DNA from: an uncultured Nitrospira sp.
Lineage (GTDB): Bacteria > Nitrospirota > Nitrospiria > Nitrospirales > Nitrospiraceae
Length of the DNA stretch: 64,000 bases
NCBI GenBank assembly: GCA_902500785.1
Contig: CABVRW010000006.1
Coordinates: forward strand, 35,278-99,277
Reading direction: 5' to 3'
In this document: piece by piece, positions 51,735 to 60,767 of the stretch
Position numbering within the stretch: position 1 is the stretch's first letter
Layout of the letters: each line of letters opens with the position of its first letter
Notes under the pieces: generated by a model
The model's database searches: none
What the model was told of the DNA's origin: nothing
The model's input: the letters and a program-made list of their open reading frames with translations, nothing else
Made by a program: the position numbers and the translations under genes

Positions 51735-52157
51735 ATGCCTGAACCAGGCTTAGTTCGATCGGCCGGCGGAGTGGTGTTACGGCAACGGGATGTGTTGCTG
51801 ATCCGGATATCCGATATCAAAGGTCGTCCTGTGTGGTCGTTTCCCAAGGGACGTCTCGACGCCGGTGAAACTCCGGCTCAGGCTGCGGTGCGGGAGGTCT
51901 TGGAGGAAACGGGATGGTGTTGTCGAATCGATGCGGACCTTTCGATGTCGGAATATTGGTTTCAACGGGAGGGGCGGCGGTTCCGCAAGACGGTCGTGTG
52001 GTTTAAGATGTCGCCGCTCGAAGAGGCGGGAGTTCCCGATGGGGAAGTGGAGGAGGTGCAGTGGGTCGAGCGCGAGGAAGCGCTGGGGCGTCTCACCTAT
52101 CCATCGGACGTGGCCCTGTTATCTCAAGCGCTCGCACAGGAACCTTCTTCCCGATAG
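51735..52157 (+). CDS. NUDIX hydrolase
   Basis: 140 residues from the ATG at 51735 (GAGAGGAG upstream). The NUDIX box is complete: GRLDAGETPAQAAVREVLEE then TG, with the metal-binding REVxEE. N-terminal SAGGVVLRQRDVLLIRI and WSFPKGRLDAGE match the diadenosine-polyphosphate or phosphohydrolase-like MutT branch. It hydrolyses a nucleoside diphosphate linked to another group; exact substrate unknown. An upstream in-frame extension into the repeat is not coding. It is 420 bases downstream of the SDR gene, with the repeat between. Confidence 0.9.
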   Translation: MPEPGLVRSAGGVVLRQRDVLLIRISDIKGRPVWSFPKGRLDAGETPAQAAVREVLEETGWCCRIDADLSMSEYWFQREGRRFRKTVVWFKMSPLEEAGVPDGEVEEVQWVEREEALGRLTYPSDVALLSQALAQEPSSR

Positions 52158-52247
52158 CGACGGTGCCTCGCCTTTTGTCGAGCCTGTGTTATTCGATTCG
52201 GGTGGATGCCTTAAGTGCTCCTTGTGACCATGGACAACCGGTCTGCC

Positions 52248-52276
52248 TTGACAAGCGGGGTCCCCTTTACTAGACT
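52248..52276 (+). promoter_or_regulatory. Promoter of the multi-PAS kinase gene
   Basis: Perfect -35 TTGACA (52248-52253), 17-base spacer, -10 TAGACT (52271-52276, four of six consensus bases). Transcription would start near 52283, leaving a leader of about 140 bases before the GTG. A 12-base direct repeat GTGCCTCGCCTT occurs at 52163-52174 and 52295-52306, on either side of it. Confidence 0.55.
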
Positions 52277-52424
52277 CGCCACGAGATTGACTCTGTGCCT
52301 CGCCTTGCAAGGCAGTGCGCTGTAGGTACGCGCCTTACCTCACGATTCGGCATCTCCAGACGAACGTCAACCAGTGGCGCGTTGATTTCGTATTCCTCCA
52401 TCGTTCACCTCCGAGGGCCTGCCT

Positions 52425-55400
52425 GTGTATAGTCTGGCTCGCTTCTCTCTGTTGGAAATGACCGAATGCTCGTCCGTGTTGCGTCAGCTGGGTGAGCAGT
52501 CGAGTTCTCTGCAGGAGGCCGCGTCGCGAGCGGTGGACTATCTGTTCAATACCCTCGGCAATCCTGACACGGGAACCCGCGACTGTGTACTGGTGCGTTG
52601 TTTCAAGACCATCTCCTACAGCCAGTCGGATCCGACGACGCAGCAGATGGTCCGTGAGAAGCTGGGGGGCATCGCTCCGTTCCCAGACCTCAAGTGCTTC
52701 ACGCTCATGGCTACGGCTGGTGAGGAGCCGGACTGGAACCGGGTTGAGCGGTCCCATCGTTACCGAGTGATTCCCATGGTCAGTGCCGATTTTGTGAAAC
52801 AATTCCCGATGTTTTCTCAGCTCCTACACCAGTTCGGGCTGTCGTCCAGTTTCGAGGTGGCTCCCGAGGGTGAATGGTTGGTGGATCAGGAGGAGAAGAC
52901 GTACAACGTGTTTTATGTGCCGGATGCCGTGGGGAGCCCCTATGTGCCGGTTCAAGAAGGGTTTGTCCTGAAGTACGGGGTACAATCGGTGTTGTGTTTC
53001 GGCGGGATGTTGCCCTCTCGTGATCTGTTCGCCGTGATCTTGTTCTCGAGAACTCCTGTGCCTCGGGCCACGGCAACGTTGTGCAAATCTCTCGCCCTCA
53101 GTCTCAAGGCCTCGCTGCTGGCTTTTGATGAAATCTCTCTGTCCGAGACATCTGACAATGCCCATTCCTCGCTGGCATCACACGTCGGTGTGCCGGAGCA
53201 GGGCGCGAGCCATCGGCATCAGGTCCGTTTGGCCGTAGCCGAACAATTGCTCCGCGTATACGAAAATGCAGTCCGGACGCAATCGGCGGGAATCGCGCAA
53301 GCCAAACGGGCGCTCCGAGAACGAGCCGATGCGCTTGAGCGATCCGAGCACGCGCTGAATGAACAAACCAGGATCGTGAACTCTGTGCTGCGAAGCATGG
53401 GCGATGGGGTCGTGGTGACCGATGCCACCGGCCAGTTGGTGGTCGCCAACCCGGCCGTCGAAAGTATCCTCGGTTTTTCTCCCGGTCACGTCCTTCCGAC
53501 GGAATGGGCGGAACGGTATGAGTTTTTTCACGCGGACACGGTGACGCCGTTTCAGCAGGAGGAGTGGCCGCTGGCGCGCGCGCTGCGAGGCGAGAAGATC
53601 GATTGGCTTGAAGTGTACCTGAGGGCGTCACGGGGTGTCCCAGGCCGGTGGATCAGCATCAACGCCAGGCCCATTCGGGATGATGACGGCGTCCTCTGCG
53701 GGACCGTCGTGGTGTTTCATGACATTACGTGGCTCAAGCGGGCGCAGGATGCCTTGTTCGAATCGGAGTATCGATTTCGAAGCTTGGTGGAAGGGGCGCG
53801 GGATATCATTTTCACCCTCTCGGCCGACAGCACCATCACATCACTCAATCCGGCCTTTGAAACGGTCACCAACTGGTCGCGTTCGCAATGGATGGGAGAG
53901 CCGCTCGTCGCCCTGCTGCATCCGGATGACTCGGGTTTCTGTCAGGATGTGCTGCAGGCCATTCTTGAGCGCGGGGCCCCGCTGACCTGTTCGATGCAGA
54001 TTAGTACGAAGCAGGGAGGGTATGTGACCGGAGAGTTCGTCGGCACGCCACAGATGCGGCAGGGTCGTGTCATCGGTGTCTTGGGGATCATTCGTGATGT
54101 GACCGAACGCCGCCGGATCGAGGATGCACTTCGGGTTAGCGAAGAGCGCTTACGCTCCATCGTGCAGTCGACGAAAGATGCCATTGTGCTGGTCAATGCG
54201 CTCATGAAAGTCGCGTTCTGGAACAAGGGCGCCGAGGCGACCTTCGGCTATTCTGCCGAGGAGATTATCGGCCAGCCGGTGACGATGATCATTCCCGAGC
54301 GGTATCACGAGGAATTGGAGCGTAGTGTGCAGCGGGTTCGATTGTCGGAACGTGTGCAGTTGACGAGCAAGACGCTGGAACTGCTCGGCCGTCGAAAAGA
54401 AGGGGGCGAGTTTCCCTTGGAGCTGAGTGTGACCTCCTGGAAGGGGAAATCGGATCTCTTTTTTACGATCATCATGCGCGACATCAGTGAGCGGCGATCG
54501 GCAGAGGAGCAGCTGGACCGCTTGCATTACCACAATCAAGTCGTGCTGAATTCCGCCGGAGAGGGGATCTACGGGATCGATCGGGACGGACGGCTGACGT
54601 TCGTCAATCCGGCGGCTGCAAAGATGTTCGGCTGGGAGGCGGAGGCATTGATTGGCCAGTCTTTTTATGCGCTTGTGCACTGCCCAGACTTCAGCGAATC
54701 GCCTGTTGACGCACGACTCAGTCCGATAGTCGAGACTATCCGGGCAGGGGAGATTCGCGAGCAGGTGGATAGTGCGTTTTGGCGAAAAGACGGGACGAGT
54801 TTTCCCGTAGAGTATGTGAGTACGCCGATTCGGGAACGGGGAGATATCGTCGGGGCGGTCGTCGTGTTCAAGGACACGACGGATCGGAAACGTGCCGAAG
54901 AACAGTTGCAGGATTCCCTGCGCCGCCTCCGTAAGCTCTCCGGCCGGATGGAGCGGATTCGCGAAGAGGAGCGCGGGCGAATCGCGCGTGAATTGCATGA
55001 TGAGTTGGGGGTAGGTTTGACGTGCCTGAAGATCGATCTGTCCCGACTCGGCGGGCTGTTGGGGGAACGGTTGGTGCCGCAGGATCGCGCCAAGGCCGAT
55101 GAAAAAATTCGAGGCATGAAGGAGCAGGTTGATAGTACCATCACCTCAGTGCAACGGATCGTGGCCGAGTTACGTCCCGGGGTGCTGGATGATCTCGGCC
55201 TCGTGGCGGCCATCGAGTGGCAGTGCCGTGATTTTCAACGCCGCACCGGCATTACCTGTCACTGCACGGTCAGTCATGAAGATTTGCGGGTGGATCCCGA
55301 ACATGCCACCGCAGTCTTTCGGATCTGTCAGGAGGCGTTGACCAACGTGACCCGGCATGCTCAGGCCACGGAGGTGCATGTGTGCCTGGAAGATCAGGGC

Positions 55401-55580
55401 GTGGGGTTGCTGTTGCAGGTCAGCGACAACGGGCGCGGCATTCCGCCCGATCGGCTTGCGGATGCCCGATCGTTCGGCCTGTTAGGGATGCGGGAGCGCG
55501 CCGGGCTGCTCGGTGGAGACGTCCAGATCGAGACGAAGGAAGGCAACGGGACGACGATCGCGCTGCAGTTGCCTCGGTAA
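52425..55580 (+). CDS. Multi-PAS sensor histidine kinase (HisKA_3 type)
   Basis: 1051 residues starting at GTG 52425. Residues 1-260: an unrecognised sensor-like region. About 265-312: coiled coil (AKRALRERADALERSEHALN). Four PAS domains near 317-435, 442-560, 565-685 and 695-815. Then HisKA_3 with the phospho-His in RIARELHDELGVG (about residue 855), and an ATPase domain with NVTRHAQATEV, DNGRGI and FGLLGMRERAGLLGG. No membrane helices, so it senses a cytoplasmic signal. It should phosphorylate the LuxR-type regulator encoded next. This class (NarX/DegS-like) pairs with NarL-type partners. The signal is unknown. Confidence 0.92.
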   Translation: MYSLARFSLLEMTECSSVLRQLGEQSSSLQEAASRAVDYLFNTLGNPDTGTRDCVLVRCFKTISYSQSDPTTQQMVREKLGGIAPFPDLKCFTLMATAGEEPDWNRVERSHRYRVIPMVSADFVKQFPMFSQLLHQFGLSSSFEVAPEGEWLVDQEEKTYNVFYVPDAVGSPYVPVQEGFVLKYGVQSVLCFGGMLPSRDLFAVILFSRTPVPRATATLCKSLALSLKASLLAFDEISLSETSDNAHSSLASHVGVPEQGASHRHQVRLAVAEQLLRVYENAVRTQSAGIAQAKRALRERADALERSEHALNEQTRIVNSVLRSMGDGVVVTDATGQLVVANPAVESILGFSPGHVLPTEWAERYEFFHADTVTPFQQEEWPLARALRGEKIDWLEVYLRASRGVPGRWISINARPIRDDDGVLCGTVVVFHDITWLKRAQDALFESEYRFRSLVEGARDIIFTLSADSTITSLNPAFETVTNWSRSQWMGEPLVALLHPDDSGFCQDVLQAILERGAPLTCSMQISTKQGGYVTGEFVGTPQMRQGRVIGVLGIIRDVTERRRIEDALRVSEERLRSIVQSTKDAIVLVNALMKVAFWNKGAEATFGYSAEEIIGQPVTMIIPERYHEELERSVQRVRLSERVQLTSKTLELLGRRKEGGEFPLELSVTSWKGKSDLFFTIIMRDISERRSAEEQLDRLHYHNQVVLNSAGEGIYGIDRDGRLTFVNPAAAKMFGWEAEALIGQSFYALVHCPDFSESPVDARLSPIVETIRAGEIREQVDSAFWRKDGTSFPVEYVSTPIRERGDIVGAVVVFKDTTDRKRAEEQLQDSLRRLRKLSGRMERIREEERGRIARELHDELGVGLTCLKIDLSRLGGLLGERLVPQDRAKADEKIRGMKEQVDSTITSVQRIVAELRPGVLDDLGLVAAIEWQCRDFQRRTGITCHCTVSHEDLRVDPEHATAVFRICQEALTNVTRHAQATEVHVCLEDQGVGLLLQVSDNGRGIPPDRLADARSFGLLGMRERAGLLGGDVQIETKEGNGTTIALQLPR

Positions 55581-55596
55581 CACGGAGGACCAGGAT

Positions 55597-56259
55597 ATGA
55601 TGGAGGGGACTATGCGAACAACAGGAACTGTGCGGATTCTCGTCGTGGATGACCATCCCTCCTTTCGTCGCGGCGTGAAGGATATTCTCGAAGAAGGATT
55701 CGAAGGCGCCAGCATGGCTGAATGTGGAAACGCCCAGGAGATGCTCGACCAGGTTCGTGAACGTGCGTACGACCTCGTCGTCATGGACATCAGTATGCCG
55801 GGTCGAAGCGGCCCGGAAGTGCTGAAGGAACTCAAGCAACTGGCGCCCACGCTGCCGGTGTTAATTTTGAGCATGCACCCGGAGGATCAATATGCCATTC
55901 GTATGTTTAAGGCCGGCGCAGCGGGCTATCTCACCAAGGCAAGCGCGCCGGAAGAATTAGTCCATGCGGCGAAAAAGGTCATGGCGGGCGGGCAATACGT
56001 CAGTGCCTCAGTGGGAGAAGCCTTGGCGTTGACGGTCAGGACCGGGGTCGACAAGTTGGCACACGAACGACTGTCGGATCGAGAATACGAAGTGCTCTGT
56101 CTGATTGCCTCGGGACAGACCGTCAGTGATATCGCCGAAAGTATTCACCTCAGCGTCACGACGATTAGTACCTATCGAGCGAGAATTTTGGACAAAATGA
56201 ATCTAAAAAATAACGCTGAGTTGACGCGGTACGCCTTGCAGCAGGGGTTGGTCGTGTAG
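55597..56259 (+). CDS. NarL/LuxR-family response regulator
   Basis: 220 residues from the ATG at 55597 (GGAGG nine bases upstream; a second ATG follows at once). Receiver: ILVVDDHPSFRRGV with the acidic pair, phospho-Asp in LVVMDISMPG, and Lys in GYLTKAS. The C-terminal LuxR helix-turn-helix has LSDREYEVLCLIASGQTVSDIAES split over two helices. It follows the kinase by 16 bases, so they form a two-component pair. Targets are unknown; no obvious inverted repeat lies upstream of the operon. Confidence 0.92.
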   Translation: MMEGTMRTTGTVRILVVDDHPSFRRGVKDILEEGFEGASMAECGNAQEMLDQVRERAYDLVVMDISMPGRSGPEVLKELKQLAPTLPVLILSMHPEDQYAIRMFKAGAAGYLTKASAPEELVHAAKKVMAGGQYVSASVGEALALTVRTGVDKLAHERLSDREYEVLCLIASGQTVSDIAESIHLSVTTISTYRARILDKMNLKNNAELTRYALQQGLVV

Positions 56260-56651
56260 CGACGCCGAGCGAATAGTCTGACGCATGTCGATGTAACCAT
56301 GACATCAAGCCAATGTCTCTTTGTGACACATAAATCGCACCTCTGCCGATAGCGGTATCCTGCCTCCTAGCCTATCTTCTTCCTATGTATGAGTCTTGGC
56401 TCCCAGGTACGACGACATTGCTCGCGGTCTTTGAGGCCGCACAGGGAAACGGGGCGGTCGAGCGGTCGCGCATTGATCGTCGAAGCGGATGCGTTTCTCC
56501 AGGGTGGCCCGGCATGTTGACCCGACTGTCCTCTGTGGAGGCCGCGATGTTACAAGACCTCGCATGGTGGGGACCGCAAATGGAAGGGCGGTTGACACAG
56601 CTCACAGACGTTCGAACCACAGCCTAGGCTGATCAAGATGTGGGAGAACTG
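56260..56651. other. Gap after the LuxR-type regulator
   Basis: 392 bases. An 80-residue plus frame at 56385-56627 has no ribosome site and no recognisable domain; it cannot be ruled out. The region before it (56280-56340) is less GC-rich and could hold a promoter for the downstream genes. No repeat found. Confidence 0.4.
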
Positions 56652-57041
56652 ATGAAGCAACTCATGGGTGGACGAGGACAGCGAACGGGGAAGCGACCTA
56701 CGGTGGCGGTGGTGTATGAAGACCTCACGACCGGCTACAAGTGTGCCGATTGGTTTGCGCTGCACGGCTACCAGGCCACAATGACCTCGGCGGTTCACCA
56801 CTTAGAGCGCAACATTCAGGAACTTCGTCCGGATGTGATTGTCGTCCGATTGTCCTCCGTTCCTACGCCGCTCCACACTACCGTTCCCCGTCTCAAAATG
56901 ACCTGCCCGCAAGTGCCGATTATCGCGATGCTGGATCGATCAGCCGATAACCGGAGCGTGGATGCTCCTGACCTGGCGAAGGTGTTCGGCGCAGATGTGT
57001 TCATGTGTGACTCGTTGGATCCTCCGTCGCCGCTCTCGTAG
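56652..57041 (+). CDS. Receiver-like protein lacking the phosphorylation site
   Basis: 129 residues from the ATG at 56652 (GGGAG five bases upstream). The fold pattern is that of a CheY-like receiver: PTVAVVYEDLTTGYKCADWF, ELRPDVIVVRLSSVP (where the phospho-Asp should follow the third strand) and PQVPIIAMLDRSADNR. The first acidic pair is reduced to ED, the third strand ends VVRLSS without Asp, and the conserved Lys is absent. So it is probably a phosphorylation-independent pseudo-receiver. It sits between two response-regulator genes on the same strand, suggesting a modulator. Assignment is by pattern and uncertain. Confidence 0.5.
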   Translation: MKQLMGGRGQRTGKRPTVAVVYEDLTTGYKCADWFALHGYQATMTSAVHHLERNIQELRPDVIVVRLSSVPTPLHTTVPRLKMTCPQVPIIAMLDRSADNRSVDAPDLAKVFGADVFMCDSLDPPSPLS

Positions 57042-57146
57042 AAGCCTTCACGCCTGACTTGCTCAGACACCGCCGAGTGCAGACAGTGAGTCGATGGTCA
57101 GCCGAACCGTCGCCCCTCTGTCTTACCAGTTGAAAGGAGCCGAATT

Positions 57147-58559
57147 GTGGCGAAACCCAAGGTATGTGTTCTGGAAGATGATCAGTCACTTGCTGCCGCC
57201 GTACGAGCGTCGATTGAGAGCGAGTTTGAGGTGGTAGTGTCGGAATGGACCCAGACGGCGGCGGTTCAGATTCATGCGCAGGCGCCGATGGTCACCCTCC
57301 TGGATGTAGGATCGTCGAACGATCCCGGCATTGAGCACCGCATGCGGGTTCTGCAGGAACTGCGACAGACCGGGCATGTCGGGAAAATCATCACCTGTAC
57401 GGAGCAGACGGAGCGACCTCTCGCCGTCCGCGCAGTTCAGTATGGCGCGTATGATGTGGTGTCTAAGCCGCTTGATCTCACCCTCCTCGCGCACCTCATC
57501 CGGCGAGCTGCGGGAGTCGCTGATTTGGAGCGAGAGGCTGAAGGCATGGCGGCCGGACGAGGCCATGAGGAATTCAGCGGCATGCTGGGCACCAGTTCCA
57601 ACATTCACCGGATCTTTGACGCAATCAGAAAAGTCTCCACGAACGACGCTCCGATCTTGATCACCGGTGAAAGTGGAACAGGTAAGGAACTGACCGCACG
57701 CGCGATTCACGAGCGGGGGCTCAGGAAGCAGGGACCGTTCATTCCCATCAATTGCGGGGCGATTCCAGAAAGTCTGTTGGAAACGGAACTCTTCGGGTAT
57801 GAGCGGGGAGCATTTACGGGAGCCGTGGGTCAGAAAAAGGGCAAGGTTGAATTCGCACAGGGCGGCACGCTGTTCCTGGATGAGGTAGGCGAACTTCCCA
57901 ATGCCTTGCAGGTCAAGCTGTTGCGGTTTCTCCAGGATCACACATTCGAACGAGTGGGCGGACACCAGCCGGTCGATATGAATGTCCGAATCATCGCTGC
58001 CACGAATGTGAATCTCAAGGAGGCCATCGAGAAGGGGACCTTTCGCGAGGATCTCTACTATCGGCTCGGAGTGGTGCACATCAATCTGCCGCCGCTGCGG
58101 GAGCGAGATGAAGATGTGTCCCTGATGGCTATGGCGTTCCTGCGCCAGGCGGCGTCGCACTACCATAAACAGCTGTACGGCTTCACTCGCGAAGCATTGG
58201 CGGCGATGCACGCCTATCCCTGGCCTGGAAATGTGCGCGAGTTGTCCAACAGGGTCGGCCGCGCGGTGGTGATGGCCGAGGGGACGCACATCACTCCCAC
58301 GGATTTGGATATTCCATACCAGGCGGCGCGGCCGGATGATGGCTCGATTTCCCTTAAGGTGAACCAGCAGCGGATCGAGACCGATCTGATCATGAAGGCG
58401 TTCACGCTGTCGCAGGGGAACTTGAGTCGCGCCGCTCAGGAATTGGGCATCAGTCGCTCCACGTTGTATCGGCGGCTGCGACAGTACGGAATGGATCGAA
58501 CTCCGGATGCGCCGCGAGTGCTCGGCGTGTTTCCGCGCGCTTCGATGACAGAGCATTGA
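57147..58559 (+). CDS. Sigma54-dependent response regulator (PrsR/NtrC-like)
   Basis: 470 residues, GTG start at 57147 with AAAGGAG upstream. Residues 1-125: receiver with VCVLEDDQSL, phospho-Asp in VTLLDVGSS and Lys in VVSKPLDL. Residues 145-375: AAA domain with GESGTGKE (Walker A), ELFGYERGAFTGA (sigma54-contact GAFTGA loop), LFLDEVGEL. Residues 425-465: Fis-type HTH (NLSRAAQELGISRSTLYRRL). LLDVGSSNDPG resembles the receiver of PrsR regulators of PEP-CTERM/exopolysaccharide genes, but no PEP-CTERM or sorting genes lie nearby. It activates sigma54 promoters when phosphorylated. No kinase is adjacent other than the NarX-like one upstream. Confidence 0.9.
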   Translation: MAKPKVCVLEDDQSLAAAVRASIESEFEVVVSEWTQTAAVQIHAQAPMVTLLDVGSSNDPGIEHRMRVLQELRQTGHVGKIITCTEQTERPLAVRAVQYGAYDVVSKPLDLTLLAHLIRRAAGVADLEREAEGMAAGRGHEEFSGMLGTSSNIHRIFDAIRKVSTNDAPILITGESGTGKELTARAIHERGLRKQGPFIPINCGAIPESLLETELFGYERGAFTGAVGQKKGKVEFAQGGTLFLDEVGELPNALQVKLLRFLQDHTFERVGGHQPVDMNVRIIAATNVNLKEAIEKGTFREDLYYRLGVVHINLPPLRERDEDVSLMAMAFLRQAASHYHKQLYGFTREALAAMHAYPWPGNVRELSNRVGRAVVMAEGTHITPTDLDIPYQAARPDDGSISLKVNQQRIETDLIMKAFTLSQGNLSRAAQELGISRSTLYRRLRQYGMDRTPDAPRVLGVFPRASMTEH

Positions 58560-58892
58560 TGATGCCGTCCGGGAGCTGATGGTTCGCCTGTTCCTTGTGG
58601 GGTGATGGAACGGTCCTTCCAAGTAGGTGGATTGGTGTATACGCGCATGGGCGCCAAACGATTGACCAATGTTCAGGTATTTGGTACATACAACAGTCTC
58701 CCGTCAGTCGGTGGTCATGGTTTCTCCCAAGGCGACGTCCTCCACTTGCCAGAGCCTATTTTTTTGACACATGATACGCCAGTCGGCGGTTCCACGAACG
58801 ATGAGCGGAAACACGTATGGACTCGGGTTCCTCGCAGACAGTAATGATCATGGCGCAAAAGAGCCGTTCCATTATCCAGTAGGAGCGAATTG
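58560..58892. other. Gap between sigma54 activator and peptidase-like gene
   Basis: 333 bases. A TTGACA follows a run of T at 58764-58769 but no good -10 is at the right distance. The frame 58602-58844 has no recognisable domain. No repeat or RNA structure recognised. Confidence 0.4.
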
Positions 58893-59459
58893 ATGGCACC
58901 CGATGCACCGTCCTTTTGGACCCGGCGGGGATTGTTGCGCACGGCCGCGACCGGCATCGCGCTGGGGATCGCTCGCCTGGCTCTTCCGTCGGAAACGTGG
59001 GCGTCACGGTTGCCTGATGGCCGAGTGAGTTTGTACAACCTGCAGACCGATGAACGGTTGTCGGTGACCTACCGGACAGATTCGGGCGCGTACGATCAGG
59101 ATGCGCTCAACGAACTCAATCATTTCCTGCGGTGCCATCATACGAACGGAACAACGACGATGGATGTGCGGCTTATTGAATTCATCAATCTTGTCCAAAA
59201 ACGGATCGGCGGCCGTCGCGATTTGCTGATCGTGTCCGGATACCGGTCTCCTGAGTATAACGAGCAACTCATTCGGATGGGCACACGGGCGGCGCGCCAT
59301 AGCTACCATGTGTCGGGGCGAGCGGTGGATGTGCAGATCCCCGGGGTGCCGTTACGGACCCTGCGAGAGGTTGCTCTGCGACTCGGTTGTGGCGGAGTGG
59401 GATATTACCCGCGCGGGAAGTTTGTGCATCTCGATTCAGGTCCCTTCCGGCATTGGTGA
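58893..59459 (+). CDS. Tat-exported DUF882/M15-like murein peptidase (YcbK-type)
   Basis: 188 residues from the ATG at 58893 (GGAG eight bases upstream). The N-terminus has a twin-arginine pattern (FWTRRGLLRTAATGIALG). The catalytic domain shows LLIVSGYRSPEYNEQL, SYHVSGRAVDVQIPG with the HxxGxAxD zinc ligands, and KFVHLDSGP with the HxD ligand. This is the set of YcbK/peptidase M15A proteins, which trim peptidoglycan peptides in the periplasm. Tat export would carry it folded with its zinc. No partner genes adjacent. Confidence 0.88.
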   Translation: MAPDAPSFWTRRGLLRTAATGIALGIARLALPSETWASRLPDGRVSLYNLQTDERLSVTYRTDSGAYDQDALNELNHFLRCHHTNGTTTMDVRLIEFINLVQKRIGGRRDLLIVSGYRSPEYNEQLIRMGTRAARHSYHVSGRAVDVQIPGVPLRTLREVALRLGCGGVGYYPRGKFVHLDSGPFRHW

Positions 59460-59730
59460 CGATGAGTTCCAGCCGTTCTGTTCGACTGCTGTGAACGGAG
59501 CCTCATTCCGATTTGCTTACCCCTCGATTCACCGAGTCTATGGGTACCGACGTACTTCCTGCTTTCGCATGACCCCATAACATCCTCGTGATACGGTGGT
59601 CCGGACGCCGAGCCGAAGCATGGCCACCAGCCTCCTGAACCGCGAGAGGGGCTATTGGTTATGGCGAGGGTATGGGTCTGATGGAGATCTGACAGGAGTC
59701 CATGGGGCTGCCTGAGAAGGAGTTTGTAGC

Positions 59731-60207
59731 ATGAAGGTGTCGACGGGAGATGTCGTGTCGGTTGAATACACCATTCGCTTGGAAAATGAGTGCGTGATCG
59801 AAACCACCGACGGGGAGTCGCCGCTGATCTACACTCACGGACAACATGAGATCCTGCAGGGATTGGAAGCTGGACTTGATGGAATGGAGCTGGAGGCGGC
59901 CAAGGTCATCAGGGTCGAGCCGGTGAATGCCTATGGAGAGATTCATCCCGAGGGATTCTTTGAAGTGCAACGGGATCGGGTTCCGGCAGAGGCACAGCAG
60001 ATCGGGATGAAATTGGAAACCACGGCTCCGGATGGCCGAGTGGTGTTTCCTTACGTGGCCGAGATCAGATCTGATGTCATCGTGCTTGACCTCAACCATC
60101 CCCTTGCCGGCAAGACGTTGTTGTTCGATGTGAAAGTGGTCAGGATTCAGCGTGGCGAGCGTCAGGTTGCCGCGGATGTCTTATCTGGAAAAGAGGGAGT
60201 GTGTTAA
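59731..60207 (+). CDS. FKBP-type peptidyl-prolyl isomerase (SlyD-like)
   Basis: 158 residues. The split FKBP domain is visible: VSTGDVVSVEYTIRLENE, ESPLIYTHGQHEILQGLEAG, an insert-in-flap domain with FFEVQRDRVPAEA, and VIVLDLNHPLAGKTLLFDV, where the NHPLAG motif is the SlyD hallmark. The His/Cys-rich metal tail of E. coli SlyD is absent. It speeds prolyl isomerisation and acts as a chaperone in the cytoplasm. AAGGAG before the ATG. It overlaps the convergent OB-fold gene by four bases. Confidence 0.92.
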   Translation: MKVSTGDVVSVEYTIRLENECVIETTDGESPLIYTHGQHEILQGLEAGLDGMELEAAKVIRVEPVNAYGEIHPEGFFEVQRDRVPAEAQQIGMKLETTAPDGRVVFPYVAEIRSDVIVLDLNHPLAGKTLLFDVKVVRIQRGERQVAADVLSGKEGVC

Positions 60208-60641
60208 CCGACCAGGTCAGGGTTCATCCTGGTCATGGACTGAACTGACGTGGCCTTGATTTCATTATAGACAATGGCGCGGCCGGCCTGACGAAGACGG
60301 CTGAATATTCCTTCTACCAGGACGTAGTCACCTTCCCGCACATCGGCCTTGCCCAGTCCGATCACTTTGACGGTTCCTGCGGTGTCCTGCAGAAGAAAGC
60401 CAAATGCCGGGTGGCCGTCACGATTGGTGGCAAGCTGAAAACTGGTCACGCGCCCGCTGACGGTGACGACTTGATGGTCGTAGTGATCCGGATGGGCCAG
60501 GAGTTCTGTGACTTCAACCAAAGCCGTGGCAGACAGTGAATCGATAGGCATGCTCCACGCCCCAATCCCCAGGGTGCCGAGGAGAAGCAGCATGCGTGTC
60601 GCTGCGAATCGGAAGGAATGTCTGCTCTTACGCTGCAACAT
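60204..60641 (-). CDS. Exported OB-fold protein
   Basis: 145 residues from the ATG at 60641. After a basic start and hydrophobic segment (ATRMLLLLGTLGIGAWSMPI) comes a small OB-like beta barrel: HYDHQVVTVSGRVTSFQLAT, GFLLQDTAGTVKVIGLG and GDYVLVEGIFSR, the pattern seen in periplasmic nucleic-acid-binding-like OB proteins. Ligand unknown. It is convergent with the isomerase gene and downstream of two unknown genes on the same strand after a 126-base gap. Confidence 0.6.
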   Translation of the reverse strand: MLQRKSRHSFRFAATRMLLLLGTLGIGAWSMPIDSLSATALVEVTELLAHPDHYDHQVVTVSGRVTSFQLATNRDGHPAFGFLLQDTAGTVKVIGLGKADVREGDYVLVEGIFSRLRQAGRAIVYNEIKATSVQSMTRMNPDLVG

Positions 60642-60767
60642 ATTACATGGATTATACAAAATTCACCCCGAACTGAGAAGAAGGCTGTGAAAAAAACTTT
60701 CACAAATTGGGAGCCACGATGGGGACTCCGTTGTTGAAGATCCACCGACCCGGTTCCCGACACACCT

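Noticed and set aside
52163-52306. 12-base direct repeat GTGCCTCGCCTT flanking the kinase promoter
   Set aside because: Real but short, with 132-base spacing and no symmetry; not enough to propose an operator.
57186-58622. 478-residue minus-strand frame opposite the sigma54 activator
   Set aside because: Shadow of a gene with complete AAA and HTH motifs.
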